Shown here: one piece after another, positions 8,184 through 16,172 of the stretch | Position numbering within the stretch: position 1 is the stretch's first letter | Layout of the letters: each line of letters starts with the position of its first letter | Origin: Spirochaeta sp. | GTDB lineage: Bacteria; Spirochaetota; Spirochaetia; DSM-27196; Alkalispirochaetaceae | Assembly (NCBI GenBank): GCA_007130865.1 | Contig: SLRR01000141.1 | Location: 1 to 40,343, forward strand | Length of the DNA stretch: 40,343 bases | Reading direction: 5' to 3' | Position numbers and translations under genes: made by a program | Notes under the pieces: generated by a model | What the model saw: the letters and a program-made list of their open reading frames with translations, nothing else | Databases searched by the model: none | Told to the model about the DNA's origin: nothing

Positions 8184-9455
8184 CTATCGTTTTTTCCGAC
8201 CGCCGTTTTTACCGGGACGACGTCCGAAGAGCTGCAGGGCGAACACGGATGTGCGTGGATAGGGCCGATACGTCTCGGCGCGTCCACGCACGAGGAAGCC
8301 CGGTACCCGGTGTATCCAGGCAACGCCGAACGCAGCGTAGGTTCCAAGAATCAGAGCGATGAACCAGTAGAGTGCGGAAGCCCCGAAACGTCCCATCCCG
8401 GCGGACGCCGCAAGCGGTCCCACCATCGACCCCACGCCGTAGAACACATAGAGCGCGCTCGCGGACTGTACCATATCCTCCGGCAGTAACTGGTCGTTCA
8501 CCGTCGCGAGAGCAAGGGAGTACAGGGGCATCGCGAATCCACCGAAGAGGAACGCCGTGGCACCCATCCAGATTCCCGGTCCTCCGGAAAAACTGATGCC
8601 CGCCGCGGCGAGCATCCCCATAACGGAACTGAGAAGCAGCGCCGGACGACGACCGGACCGGTCGGAGATCAATCCCAGGGGCCATTGCATAACGATCGTC
8701 CCGAGGGAGAAAACCAGCAGGAACAGACCGATCGAACCGGCGGGAAGACCGAGATCCTGGGCAAAACGCGGGGAGAGACTCAGGTGGGCTCCCGCAACGA
8801 GCCCGCTGGTAACGACGCCGAGAGTGCCCATGGGGGATTTCCTCATCACCCCCATCACCCGCACGCGGACATCGGAAATCGTAACGACCCCCTGAACGTT
8901 CACCAGGGTGATCGGCAGCAGGCAGAGGGACACCAGGATCGAGGTTATGCCGAAGAGCTCGAACCCCGCCGGCGAGAAGACCCCCAGCAGGGGTTGGGCG
9001 ATACCCATGGAGGCGAGGAACACCAGGCTGTACGCCGAGAGCACACGACCCCGTGTCGCTTTGGGACTCGCTACGTTGAGCCAGCTCTCAACGACCACCA
9101 GGACCACGGAGAGGCTTATCCCGTGGAGCAAGCGGAACACAACCCACGCCGCGGGATTGATCAACAGCACGTGTGCCAGGGCGGAAGCGGAGGCGAGCGA
9201 GGCAAACCCGGCGAAGGAACGAACGTAACCGACTTGCTTTATGATCACGATCGCTATGAACGAACCGGCGAGCATTCCCGCGAAGTAACTGGAGGCGATC
9301 ACACCGATCATGAGTTCGGAGAACTCTTCGATCGCGGCACGTAGTACGATCGCCGAACTCTGCAGCGCCGAGCCGCTCCCGAGAAGAAACACACTGATGA
9401 AGATCGTAATGATCGTTGTGCGCGCACCCGTTTCCGGTAACGGTTCGTTGCTCAT
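8184..9455 (-). CDS. Major facilitator superfamily transporter
   Basis: The 423-residue protein is an integral membrane protein with about twelve hydrophobic segments in two six-helix halves. The loop after segment 2 is diverged (KQVGYVRSF), whereas the loop between segments 8 and 9 shows the MFS-type GLISDRSGRRPAL motif. FRLLHGISLS and ESWLN in segments 4-5 resemble the YcaD-like branch. Substrate cannot be assigned. I start at ATG 9455, where ACAGGA gives a good ribosome site; an upstream in-frame ATG at 9479 has none. The C-terminus is a basic tail (GRKKR). It lies 47 bases after the DUF2161 gene on the same strand, so the two may share a transcript. Confidence 0.85.
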   Translation of the reverse strand: MSNEPLPETGARTTIITIFISVFLLGSGSALQSSAIVLRAAIEEFSELMIGVIASSYFAGMLAGSFIAIVIIKQVGYVRSFAGFASLASASALAHVLLINPAAWVVFRLLHGISLSVVLVVVESWLNVASPKATRGRVLSAYSLVFLASMGIAQPLLGVFSPAGFELFGITSILVSLCLLPITLVNVQGVVTISDVRVRVMGVMRKSPMGTLGVVTSGLVAGAHLSLSPRFAQDLGLPAGSIGLFLLVFSLGTIVMQWPLGLISDRSGRRPALLLSSVMGMLAAAGISFSGGPGIWMGATAFLFGGFAMPLYSLALATVNDQLLPEDMVQSASALYVFYGVGSMVGPLAASAGMGRFGASALYWFIALILGTYAAFGVAWIHRVPGFLVRGRAETYRPYPRTSVFALQLFGRRPGKNGGRKKR

Positions 9456-9502
9456 TCCTGTGTTGACTCTATCGCTCAAACGGCCGGTTTGAACAGGAGT
9501 TT

Positions 9503-10195
9503 TTAACGCAGACGACGGAGGTTTTCTTCCGGCTGGCGCGCGAGTGCTTCCGACCCTGCCTCGGAAAGCTCGTAGACGCCGCGCCGAACGCGGTCAAACC
9601 AGCCGTAGGTGTTGCTCGAGAGGATGCGTTGCGTCTGTTCCGGAGCACCCCGTCGCCGGAGTTCCGCCGGTGACGCGGAGCCACACTCCCGCAGCAGCAT
9701 CGCAACTCGTAACGACCGCTGCCGCCAGGCGGACATGCGTGGTTTGTTCCCGGGACGGCCCGCAGCATCGAACTCCGCGTAACGCCCCTCGATCTCTCGG
9801 ATGATCCGTATTTTCCGTCGGCGGGCGTGTCGTGGATCGAAGGGGCGCGGATGCAGTAATACCTCGACGCGCACGGTGTTCCGGAGAAAACGCACGACGA
9901 TCAGCCCCGTCTCCAGGCGCCTTAGCAGGGCTGTGACGGCTCGTCCGTTACGGATGCGGCCGCGACTGCCGCGAAGCGGAACCGCCACATACACTGATTC
10001 CGTCAGGTCCTTCCGAAGCGCTGCCTGCGCCACCAGATCGAGGGACATGCGAGTCTTGAGTTCCACCACCGTTATCGCTTCCGGATCCTCCGGGGAAACG
10101 GCGACGATATCGCAGTTTCCCACCTCCGCGGAAACAGTATAGCCCTGACCTTCCAGCCAGCGGCGAACAGGTGCGTACAGGTCCGTTTCCAGCAC
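9503..10195 (-). CDS. DUF2161 family protein, PD-(D/E)XK nuclease-like fold
   Basis: From GTG 10195 the protein has 230 residues and begins with the ETDLYAPV lead typical of DUF2161 proteins. An N-terminal nuclease-like core has D29 in the NCDIVAV strand and E45-L-K47 in VVELK, matching the D...ExK catalytic pattern of the PD-(D/E)XK fold. The second half (about 130-230) is very basic and looks like a winged-helix DNA-binding tail. The family is described as a putative phosphodiesterase; its substrate is not known. The frame stays open to GTG 10267, adding 24 residues without family resemblance. A TATACT hexamer on the minus strand (plus 10203-10208) lies seven bases before GTG 10195, but I see no matching -35 box. 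Confidence 0.7.
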   Translation of the reverse strand: MLETDLYAPVRRWLEGQGYTVSAEVGNCDIVAVSPEDPEAITVVELKTRMSLDLVAQAALRKDLTESVYVAVPLRGSRGRIRNGRAVTALLRRLETGLIVVRFLRNTVRVEVLLHPRPFDPRHARRRKIRIIREIEGRYAEFDAAGRPGNKPRMSAWRQRSLRVAMLLRECGSASPAELRRRGAPEQTQRILSSNTYGWFDRVRRGVYELSEAGSEALARQPEENLRRLR

Positions 10196-10267
10196 GATCG
10201 GGAGTATACCGCGAATTATCCCGCCGGGAGGAGTGGTCTTTCCCGCGTTTTCCACGCGAAATATCAC

Positions 10268-10288
10268 ATTATCGGCGCGTCCGATAAT
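10268..10288. repeat. Perfect 8-bp inverted repeat, candidate operator
   Basis: ATTATCGG (10268-10275) and CCGATAAT (10281-10288) are perfect reverse complements around a 5-bp centre. The site lies in the region between the divergent DUF2161 and OmpA-like genes. A 21-bp dyad with AT-rich outer halves is typical of a dimeric repressor site. There is no T-tract, so it is not a terminator. Confidence 0.5.
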
Positions 10289-10347
10289 GAAGGCTCGATT
10301 TTGTTACGTCGGTGTGCTACCATTGTTCTATAGTAAGCAACGACGCT

Positions 10348-10403
10348 TATCGGGATCGCTGTGAGGTGGATTGTCGCGTGAATGACCTGGAGTTATCCCG
10401 ATA
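10348..10403 (+). repeat. 9-bp inverted repeat in the leader of the OmpA-like gene
   Basis: TATCGGGAT (10348-10356) pairs perfectly with ATCCCGATA (10395-10403) across 38 bp. In RNA this would be a long-loop stem ending 24 bases before the ATG at 10428. Its TATCGG core also occurs in the dyad at 10268-10288. It matches no riboswitch class I know, and it could instead be two operator half-sites. Confidence 0.4.
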
Positions 10404-10427
10404 TGTAGAAACCAATTGTGAGGTAAT

Positions 10428-13421
10428 ATGAAACACGTCAAACGAAATTTCGGCATGCCCCGACGGGTTTTCCCCCTACTCCTTTCGCTTGCGGCACTGG
10501 TTCTCGTGACCGGTACCGTCTTTGCCGGTGGGGCCAGGGAGCAGGATACGCCGATGCTGGAGATTCCGCCGCAGCCACGGCAGTATATATCGCCGGCCAA
10601 CCAGGACGGAGTACAGGACGAGTTGATCCTGCCTTTTTCCAGCGTGGTCGTTCCCGGCGAGGACACGGTCGTTGTGGAATATGCACTTACCGTGTTCGAT
10701 AGTGACGGTTTCACCGTGTACCGGCAGCGGGAAGTGCAGACGGAGCGGCGGGGTTTCTTTGGTAATCTCTTCGGCGGTGAAAAACCGCGGGTGGAGATAC
10801 CGGATACGCTCGTCTGGGACGGTCGTTACGACGCTCCCGAGAACGTGCTCCCTCCCAACGCCGTGTCCGGCGAGTTTGTCCCGGACGGGGAGTATACTTA
10901 TCAGCTCTCGATCGTGGACGACGAGCGGAATACCTCCAGCAGTGCCCCGTTCAACGTAACGGTGGACAATACTCCTCCCGAGGTGGAGGATTTTCCGCCG
11001 CTGGAGTACACGATCTTTGCGCCTACCGGAGACGGTCTGCGCGATGAGATCCCCTTTGAGTTACGCACCAGTCGGGAGCTTCGCTGGGAAGTGCGGATAA
11101 TCGACGATCGGGATGAGACCGTATACGAGGAGATATTCGAGAATCCCACTCCCGGACGGATCGGTCGCGACGTGACGCCGCCGGCGCGCTTCGTCTGGGA
11201 CGGAACAGTTGGTACGCCGGAGGATGAGGATCGTTCGCCGGCGCCGGAAGGCACCTACCGACTGGAGCTCTTCGGTGCGGATCGCGCCGGTAATACCACG
11301 ACGGTGGTTCATCCGCAGGAGGTCCGTCTGAGTCTTGAGACCGCCGATATCGCGCTGGCTCCCGCCGACGGTAACCCGAGGTTTTCTCCCAACGATAACG
11401 GGCGGCGGGATACGCTCCCGATCCGGATTGACACCACTCAACCGGAGCTTGTGGACCGGTGGACGGTGGAGGTGCTGTATCGTGACCTGGTGGTACGGAG
11501 CGAATCCGGAACCGGGATACCTCCGACGGAATGGGTGTTGGATGGACGACGCCAGGACGGATCGGTTCTGCCGGACGGTCCGGTGCGCGTACGCGTTCGT
11601 GCGGTGCTGATCAACGCTTTGGAGATGCAATCGGCACCGCTGGAGGTCTATATCGATACCGCCGCACCTGAGGTGGGGATTTCGCTCGATACGCTTCCGG
11701 ACGGCACCCCTTCCGGCGAACCGATAATCTTTGGTGCCGGCACCAAGACGGGAATCGAGGGGGCGATCCGGTACGACCGCGACGCGGAATGGACGTTCCG
11801 GTTGACCCTTGAGGGCCAGGAGATCGCTTCCGGCGCCCTGAGCGAGTTCCTGCGGTTGAGCGGGGTTCAGCCGCGACGACTGGACGTGCGTTCCCTGAAC
11901 GAGATCGAACTCGCCTGGAGCGGTGAGGCTCTGGTGGAATCGGGAGACGCACCGGACGGGCTGTATACGCTCGTCCTGGCAGGCGAGGATCTCGCCGGTA
12001 ACGTCGCCAGGTCACGGGAGGTCCGGGTGATCAAAGACTCCCGCACGCCCGAGGTTACACTGACCACGGAAGACCGCTTTATCGCACCGCTCACGGACGG
12101 TCCCTACGCGGAGATCAGGTACAAGATCGGGTACGGTGTTCCGGAGCGTATCAGGGAGTTCCATTTTGAGATCCGGAACGAACAGGGTCGGGTTGTACGC
12201 AGCGAGTACCGGCAGCGGCCCTTCGAGGAGTTCCTCTGGCAGGGGCTTTCCAACGCCCGCACGATCGTTGCGGACGGAGAATATACCGCGGACGTGACGG
12301 TGTTCTGGCAGAACGGCCATTCCGCACGCGTCACCGACGTGGGTCCGGTAATGGTAGACCGGTCGGCCCCGATACTCTCGGTAGGCCTTTCGCCGCAGCC
12401 CTTCGCGCCGGATCCGGAGCGACCCGATAATACTCTGAAGATCGATCTTGACGTGGAAGCCCGCTCCGTGATCGAACGCTGGGTGGTGGACATTCTTGAT
12501 CCTGCGGGACAACGATTCCGACGTTTTTCCGGCGAGGGGGATCCCCCGGATACGATCGAGTGGGATGGTCGCAGCGATGAAGGTGAACTTGTTCAGTTCG
12601 GCACGCATTACCCGCTGCGGTTTACCGTGGAAGACAGTATCGGCAACGTAGTGACCGAGGAAGCTCGAATCGCGGTCGCCCATGTGGGACCCCCACGGCT
12701 GGAGATCACCCTGGATCCGATACCGTTCAGGCCCGACGATGAGGGTGTCGACGACATTCTCACGATCGGTCTCTCGGTACAAGCGGAAACGCGGATCGAC
12801 CGCTGGGAGGTGGAGATACTTGATCCACGCAACCGTCCCTTCCGTTTCTTCCGCGGCACCGGCGATCCGCCGGAGTCGATCCTCTGGGATGGACTCAGCG
12901 ACGAGGGTGAACTCGTACAGTCCGCGATGGACTATCCCGTGCGATTCACCGTGTACGACGAGTTTGGAAACGTGGTTTCCGAGGAAGCGATCATATCCAC
13001 GGACATCCTGGTGATGCGTGAAAACGGGCGCTTGCGGATACGGGTTGCCAGCATCCACTTCGTTGGATTCTCGGCGGATCTCTTCATGAGCGAACCGGAA
13101 CAGCTGAACGAGAACCTCGTCACGCTGCGCCGATTGGCACAGATCCTCAACCGGTATCCCGATCGGTCGATCGTCGTGGAAGGACACGCGGCACACCTGT
13201 TGTGGCGTGATCCGCAGCGGAAAGCCCGGGAACAGCAGGAAGCGCTCCTGCCGCTCTCCCGCCGGCGTGCGGAAGAGGTGATCAAGGCACTGATAATTCT
13301 CGGAGTGGACCGGGAACGGATGACGGTCAGCGCGATCGGCGGCGACCGGCCGGTTGTACCGCACTCCGACATCGACAATCTATGGAAGAACCGACGGGTC
13401 GAGTTTCTGCTCGACGAATAA
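10428..13421 (+). CDS. Exported Ig-like repeat protein with C-terminal OmpA domain
   Basis: The 997-residue protein has a Sec signal peptide (hydrophobic core about 14-30, cleavage after VFA at 31-33) and no lipobox. About seven repeats of 105-130 residues follow. Each begins with a loop such as SPNDNGRRD, then W-x-V strands, a central WDG and a closing D-x-x-GN motif, resembling FlgD/gliding-type Ig-like domains. The last two copies (about 660-763 and 766-868) are the closest pair and look like a tandem duplication. Residues about 869-997 form an OmpA-like peptidoglycan-binding domain: VEGH near 918, LSRRRAEEV, then NRRVEF near the end. It should span the periplasm or outer membrane and bind peptidoglycan. 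GAGG at 10420-10423 is the ribosome site. A strong terminator follows, so the gene is probably monocistronic. Confidence 0.85.
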   Translation: MKHVKRNFGMPRRVFPLLLSLAALVLVTGTVFAGGAREQDTPMLEIPPQPRQYISPANQDGVQDELILPFSSVVVPGEDTVVVEYALTVFDSDGFTVYRQREVQTERRGFFGNLFGGEKPRVEIPDTLVWDGRYDAPENVLPPNAVSGEFVPDGEYTYQLSIVDDERNTSSSAPFNVTVDNTPPEVEDFPPLEYTIFAPTGDGLRDEIPFELRTSRELRWEVRIIDDRDETVYEEIFENPTPGRIGRDVTPPARFVWDGTVGTPEDEDRSPAPEGTYRLELFGADRAGNTTTVVHPQEVRLSLETADIALAPADGNPRFSPNDNGRRDTLPIRIDTTQPELVDRWTVEVLYRDLVVRSESGTGIPPTEWVLDGRRQDGSVLPDGPVRVRVRAVLINALEMQSAPLEVYIDTAAPEVGISLDTLPDGTPSGEPIIFGAGTKTGIEGAIRYDRDAEWTFRLTLEGQEIASGALSEFLRLSGVQPRRLDVRSLNEIELAWSGEALVESGDAPDGLYTLVLAGEDLAGNVARSREVRVIKDSRTPEVTLTTEDRFIAPLTDGPYAEIRYKIGYGVPERIREFHFEIRNEQGRVVRSEYRQRPFEEFLWQGLSNARTIVADGEYTADVTVFWQNGHSARVTDVGPVMVDRSAPILSVGLSPQPFAPDPERPDNTLKIDLDVEARSVIERWVVDILDPAGQRFRRFSGEGDPPDTIEWDGRSDEGELVQFGTHYPLRFTVEDSIGNVVTEEARIAVAHVGPPRLEITLDPIPFRPDDEGVDDILTIGLSVQAETRIDRWEVEILDPRNRPFRFFRGTGDPPESILWDGLSDEGELVQSAMDYPVRFTVYDEFGNVVSEEAIISTDILVMRENGRLRIRVASIHFVGFSADLFMSEPEQLNENLVTLRRLAQILNRYPDRSIVVEGHAAHLLWRDPQRKAREQQEALLPLSRRRAEEVIKALIILGVDRERMTVSAIGGDRPVVPHSDIDNLWKNRRVEFLLDE

Positions 13422-13427
13422 AAGAAA

Positions 13428-13446
13428 CCCGGGATATCGTCCCGGG
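13428..13446 (+). repeat. Hairpin just after the OmpA-like gene
   Basis: CCCGGGA (13428-13434) and TCCCGGG (13440-13446) form a perfect 7-bp stem with a 5-base loop, six bases after the stop codon. No T-tract follows. It probably protects the 3' end or backs up the terminator 13 bases further on. Confidence 0.55.
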
Positions 13447-13458
13447 GCGTGACAAAGG

Positions 13459-13494
13459 GCGGCGGTATCCGATAGGATACCGCCGCTGTTTTAT
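13459..13494 (+). terminator. Strong rho-independent terminator
   Basis: GCGGCGGTATCC (13459-13470) and GGATACCGCCGC (13475-13486) form a perfect 12-bp stem with a GATA loop, followed by TGTTTTAT. It ends transcription of the OmpA-like gene before the small protein gene at 13532. Confidence 0.85.
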
Positions 13495-13531
13495 CTTGGT
13501 TACAGCTTAGAACTACGTACGAGGAGAACTT

Positions 13532-13708
13532 ATGTCAAAAGCACATCGGGGAACGCCCCTTAAACAGGAAACGCCGAACTCCGGTCGGGGCAAGTGTCCT
13601 GTTACCGGCCAGAACGGGGTAAAGCTGCTCTATGAAGTGGAGATCGACGGCGCAAAGGTGATGGTGTCGAAGATGGGGAAAGCCACACTGGCCAACCGCA
13701 AGAAATAA
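13532..13708 (+). CDS. Small 58-residue basic protein, unidentified
   Basis: The frame runs from ATG 13532 to TAA 13706-13708 with a good ribosome site (GAGGAG at 13521-13526). The protein is basic at both ends. Its centre, KCPVTGQNGVKLLYEVEIDG, resembles a two-stranded zinc-ribbon-like hairpin, but it has one Cys only (Cys22), so it should not bind zinc through a knuckle pair. The tail ends LANRKK. It lies alone between a strong terminator upstream and the convergent coaX gene downstream. The size, charge and codon use suggest a real, possibly nucleic-acid- or ribosome-binding protein. I recall similar short spirochaetal proteins but cannot confirm it. Confidence 0.75.
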   Translation: MSKAHRGTPLKQETPNSGRGKCPVTGQNGVKLLYEVEIDGAKVMVSKMGKATLANRKK

Positions 13709-13836
13709 GAGCGGGATAACTCCCGACGGAGTAACTACCTTGAGACCCGGTATCGGAGCTCGGCGGCACCTCGCCGCTGATCATCCTGCCGGGTCGACGC
13801 TGTGGGGCGGAGGTCCCGGTGATACCCCGGTTATAA

Positions 13837-14607
13837 CTACTGCGGGTTGAGAATAGCGAACTGAAGTAATCCTTCCAGCGTCAGCCATTGGTCCACCGCG
13901 TCAAAAACTCCCACCAGAGGAGCAAAATTCTCCGCTTGTCCGCCCGTGGCGATCACCATCGGCTTCTCGCCCATCTCGCTGCTCATTCGGTGGACTATCT
14001 CCCGGATCAGCCCGATGTACCCGTGAACAATGCCCGCCTGGATCGAATGGACGGTCGTGCGCGGCAGGGCACTCGGTGGCGGGACGAGTTCGACGGTCGG
14101 GAGTTGCGCGGTGTTGCCGGCGAGGACCTGCATCGCGCCACGTAATCCGGCGGCAATACTCACACCGAGAATCGCCCCTGTACCGGATACCGCGGTAAAG
14201 GTGAGGGCCGTACCGAAATCGACTACCAGCGCAGCTTTTTTATACCGCGCGTACGCGGCAACGGCGTTTGCAAGAAGGTCGCTCCCGAGCTCATCCGGTA
14301 TCGGAGCTGTCGGATCAAGTCCCGTTACCAGGGTTCGATGAACCAGAAGGGGGGGCGGTTCCTCCGACAGTTTCTCTGCCACGGTCAGGATCACCGGGGT
14401 CAACGCGGGAACTACCGAACTCACGACGATTCTCTCGATCGCTTCGAGCTTGTGTCCCGCCACGGCCAGGAGATTGTGAAAAAGAACCAGGTATTCGTCC
14501 GCGGTCTGTTCGGAGTCGGTTCGCAGGCGCCAGTGGTCGAGCCACTGGTCGCCCGTGTGTATTCCAAACGCTATATTGGTATTGCCGACGTCTATCGTGA
14601 GAACCAT
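13837..14607 (-). CDS. coaX: Type III pantothenate kinase
   Basis: CoaX phosphorylates pantothenate with ATP, the first step of coenzyme A synthesis. The 256-residue length is typical. The N-terminal phosphate motif DVGNTN is at 6-11, and the catalytic-site motif GSDLLAN has Asp110 where the family usually has GADR. VVDFGTALTF (128-137, Asp130) is the second conserved strand, with Ala-Leu in place of the usual Ala-Thr. The late GGQAE motif is kept as TGGQAENF. The gene starts 15 bases after the ackA stop and lacks a clear ribosome site of its own, so it probably depends on ackA for expression. The variant residues avoid the known catalytic aspartates, so I expect activity. Confidence 0.9.
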   Translation of the reverse strand: MVLTIDVGNTNIAFGIHTGDQWLDHWRLRTDSEQTADEYLVLFHNLLAVAGHKLEAIERIVVSSVVPALTPVILTVAEKLSEEPPPLLVHRTLVTGLDPTAPIPDELGSDLLANAVAAYARYKKAALVVDFGTALTFTAVSGTGAILGVSIAAGLRGAMQVLAGNTAQLPTVELVPPPSALPRTTVHSIQAGIVHGYIGLIREIVHRMSSEMGEKPMVIATGGQAENFAPLVGVFDAVDQWLTLEGLLQFAILNPQ

Positions 14608-14622
14608 GGGCGTTACCGTGAA

Positions 14623-15993
14623 TCAGTCACACTCTTCCGACTCGGGAGTATCGCCGGTCACCGGTGAGACCACGATCTTGTCGAGTCCCTGTATCTTGAG
14701 GAAATCCCGATCGATGCAACCGTTCCGTTCCATGTTCACGTAGTTCGGATCCTGAAACGAGTATGTGAAATTGGTATGTACGTCGTACGTGCCGCTCACG
14801 AGCGCGTAGGTATCCTCGATCATCACCAGTTCCTCGTCGGTGGGAACTACCAGGATCTTCACGGGGCTGTCGTCGGTGCTGATGATCGTCTCCGCGTTCT
14901 TGGTGCGGGACAGGCGGTTTTTTTCCTCGTCCAGGCGAATACCCATGAACTCCAGTCCTTCAAGAGCTTTCCCGCGAATCGTGGGGCCTCGTTCGCCGAC
15001 GCCGGCGGTGAATACCACCGCGTCTATACCGCCCACAGCCGCGGCGTACGCACCGATGTACTTCCGGATACGGTAGCTCTCCACGTCGATTGCGAGTTGC
15101 GCCTGTTCCTCGCCTTTGGCGGCGGCCTCTTCGATATCGCGACGATCCATGTACTTCTCCGTGATTCCCAGCACTCCGCTCTTCTTGTTCAGCGTGCGCT
15201 CCAGGTCCTCCGGGCTGATCCCCCCTTTGTCCATCATGTAAAAGGGGATCGCCGGGTCGATATCACCGCTGCGGGTACCCATAACGAGGCCTTCCAGCGG
15301 CGTGAGACCCATGGACGTATCGACGGAAACGCCATTCTTGACGGCGCAGATGCTGGCACCATTGCCGATGTGGGCAATGATGAGGTTGGTCTTAAAAGGG
15401 TCTTTGCCCAGGAGCACCGCTGCGCGCTTGGCGGTATAGAGAAACGAGGTGCCGTGAAAACCATACCGTCTGACACCATGGTCCCGGTACCAGCTGTACG
15501 GCAGAGCGTACGTGTACGCGTGCGCCGGCATCGTCTGGTGCCATGCGGTGTCCATGATCGCGCAGTGTGGTACTTCCGGGAGAACCTGCCGGGCAGCTTC
15601 GATTCCCATGATGTTCGCCGGGTTATGAAGCGGGGCAAGGCTCTGAAGATCCCGGAACGTCTGCAGGACTTGATCGTCCACGATCACCGATTTCTTGAAC
15701 CGCTCGCCGCCGTGCACCATCCGGTGTCCTACCGCTTTCACCTCGTCAATGGAGTCGATCGCTCCGTGTTTACCGTCCACGATCGTATTCATGATAAGTT
15801 GGATCGCTTCGCGGTGGTTCGGGCAATCCCGGGCGATCTCCAGTTCGTCGGCGCCGGGTATTTTGTGAAGAATCCGTGATCCTTCCTGTGTTACCCGCTC
15901 GACGATACCCGTAGCGAGCACCTCGCGTTTCGTCCAGTCGTATACCTGGTATTTCACCGAAGAGCTTCCGCAGTTTAGCGTCATGATAATCAT
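14623..15993 (-). CDS. ackA: Acetate kinase with C-terminal extension
   Basis: Acetate kinase makes ATP and acetate from acetyl phosphate and ADP. Signature motifs are complete: NCGSSSVKY (7-15), the [10 protein letters not shown] segment, [15 protein letters not shown] and the GTRSGDIDP stretch. The conserved VPTDEEL segment that ends most acetate kinases lies near 395-400. About 50 further residues follow, which explains the length of 456 against a usual 400. Longer forms are known in spirochaetes. The ribosome site GGGAGGA lies upstream of ATG 15993. An AATAAT hexamer on the minus strand (plus 16029-16034) may be its -10 box, without a good -35. coaX follows in the same operon, linking energy yield from acetyl phosphate with CoA supply. 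Confidence 0.95.
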   Translation of the reverse strand: MIIMTLNCGSSSVKYQVYDWTKREVLATGIVERVTQEGSRILHKIPGADELEIARDCPNHREAIQLIMNTIVDGKHGAIDSIDEVKAVGHRMVHGGERFKKSVIVDDQVLQTFRDLQSLAPLHNPANIMGIEAARQVLPEVPHCAIMDTAWHQTMPAHAYTYALPYSWYRDHGVRRYGFHGTSFLYTAKRAAVLLGKDPFKTNLIIAHIGNGASICAVKNGVSVDTSMGLTPLEGLVMGTRSGDIDPAIPFYMMDKGGISPEDLERTLNKKSGVLGITEKYMDRRDIEEAAAKGEEQAQLAIDVESYRIRKYIGAYAAAVGGIDAVVFTAGVGERGPTIRGKALEGLEFMGIRLDEEKNRLSRTKNAETIISTDDSPVKILVVPTDEELVMIEDTYALVSGTYDVHTNFTYSFQDPNYVNMERNGCIDRDFLKIQGLDKIVVSPVTGDTPESEECD

Positions 15994-16096
15994 AATCGAG
16001 CGATCCTCCCTGTAGCGCGTGTACGGCTATTATTCCATAGAGATCGCCGATTTGGAAGGGTTTTGTTACTTCAATTATCGAAACCCCGGCACGTTG

Positions 16097-16125
16097 TTGC
16101 ACCGCGCATGAACGTATCCTACAAT
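16097..16125 (+). promoter_or_regulatory. Sigma-70-type promoter of dhaK-dhaL-dhaM
   Basis: TTGCAC (16097-16102), a 17-bp spacer and TACAAT (16120-16125) predict a start near 16132, about 40 bases before the dhaK GTG. It lies in the 179-bp region divergent from ackA. No DhaR- or DhaQ-type regulator gene is present nearby. Confidence 0.65.
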
Positions 16126-16172
16126 ACTCTGATACCGCGCAGCGGACCGGTTTGCGTTAACGGGGGTACCTG

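Noticed and set aside
8164-8190. A bidirectional terminator between parC and the MFS gene
   Set aside because: GCGACCGGTCGC is self-complementary without a loop, and the T-run 14 bases later is not adjoined to a stable stem.
13532-13708. Ribosomal protein L28 for the 58-residue protein
   Set aside because: The early K-C-P-V-T-G resembles L28, but the following residues and the tail do not match the L28 core.
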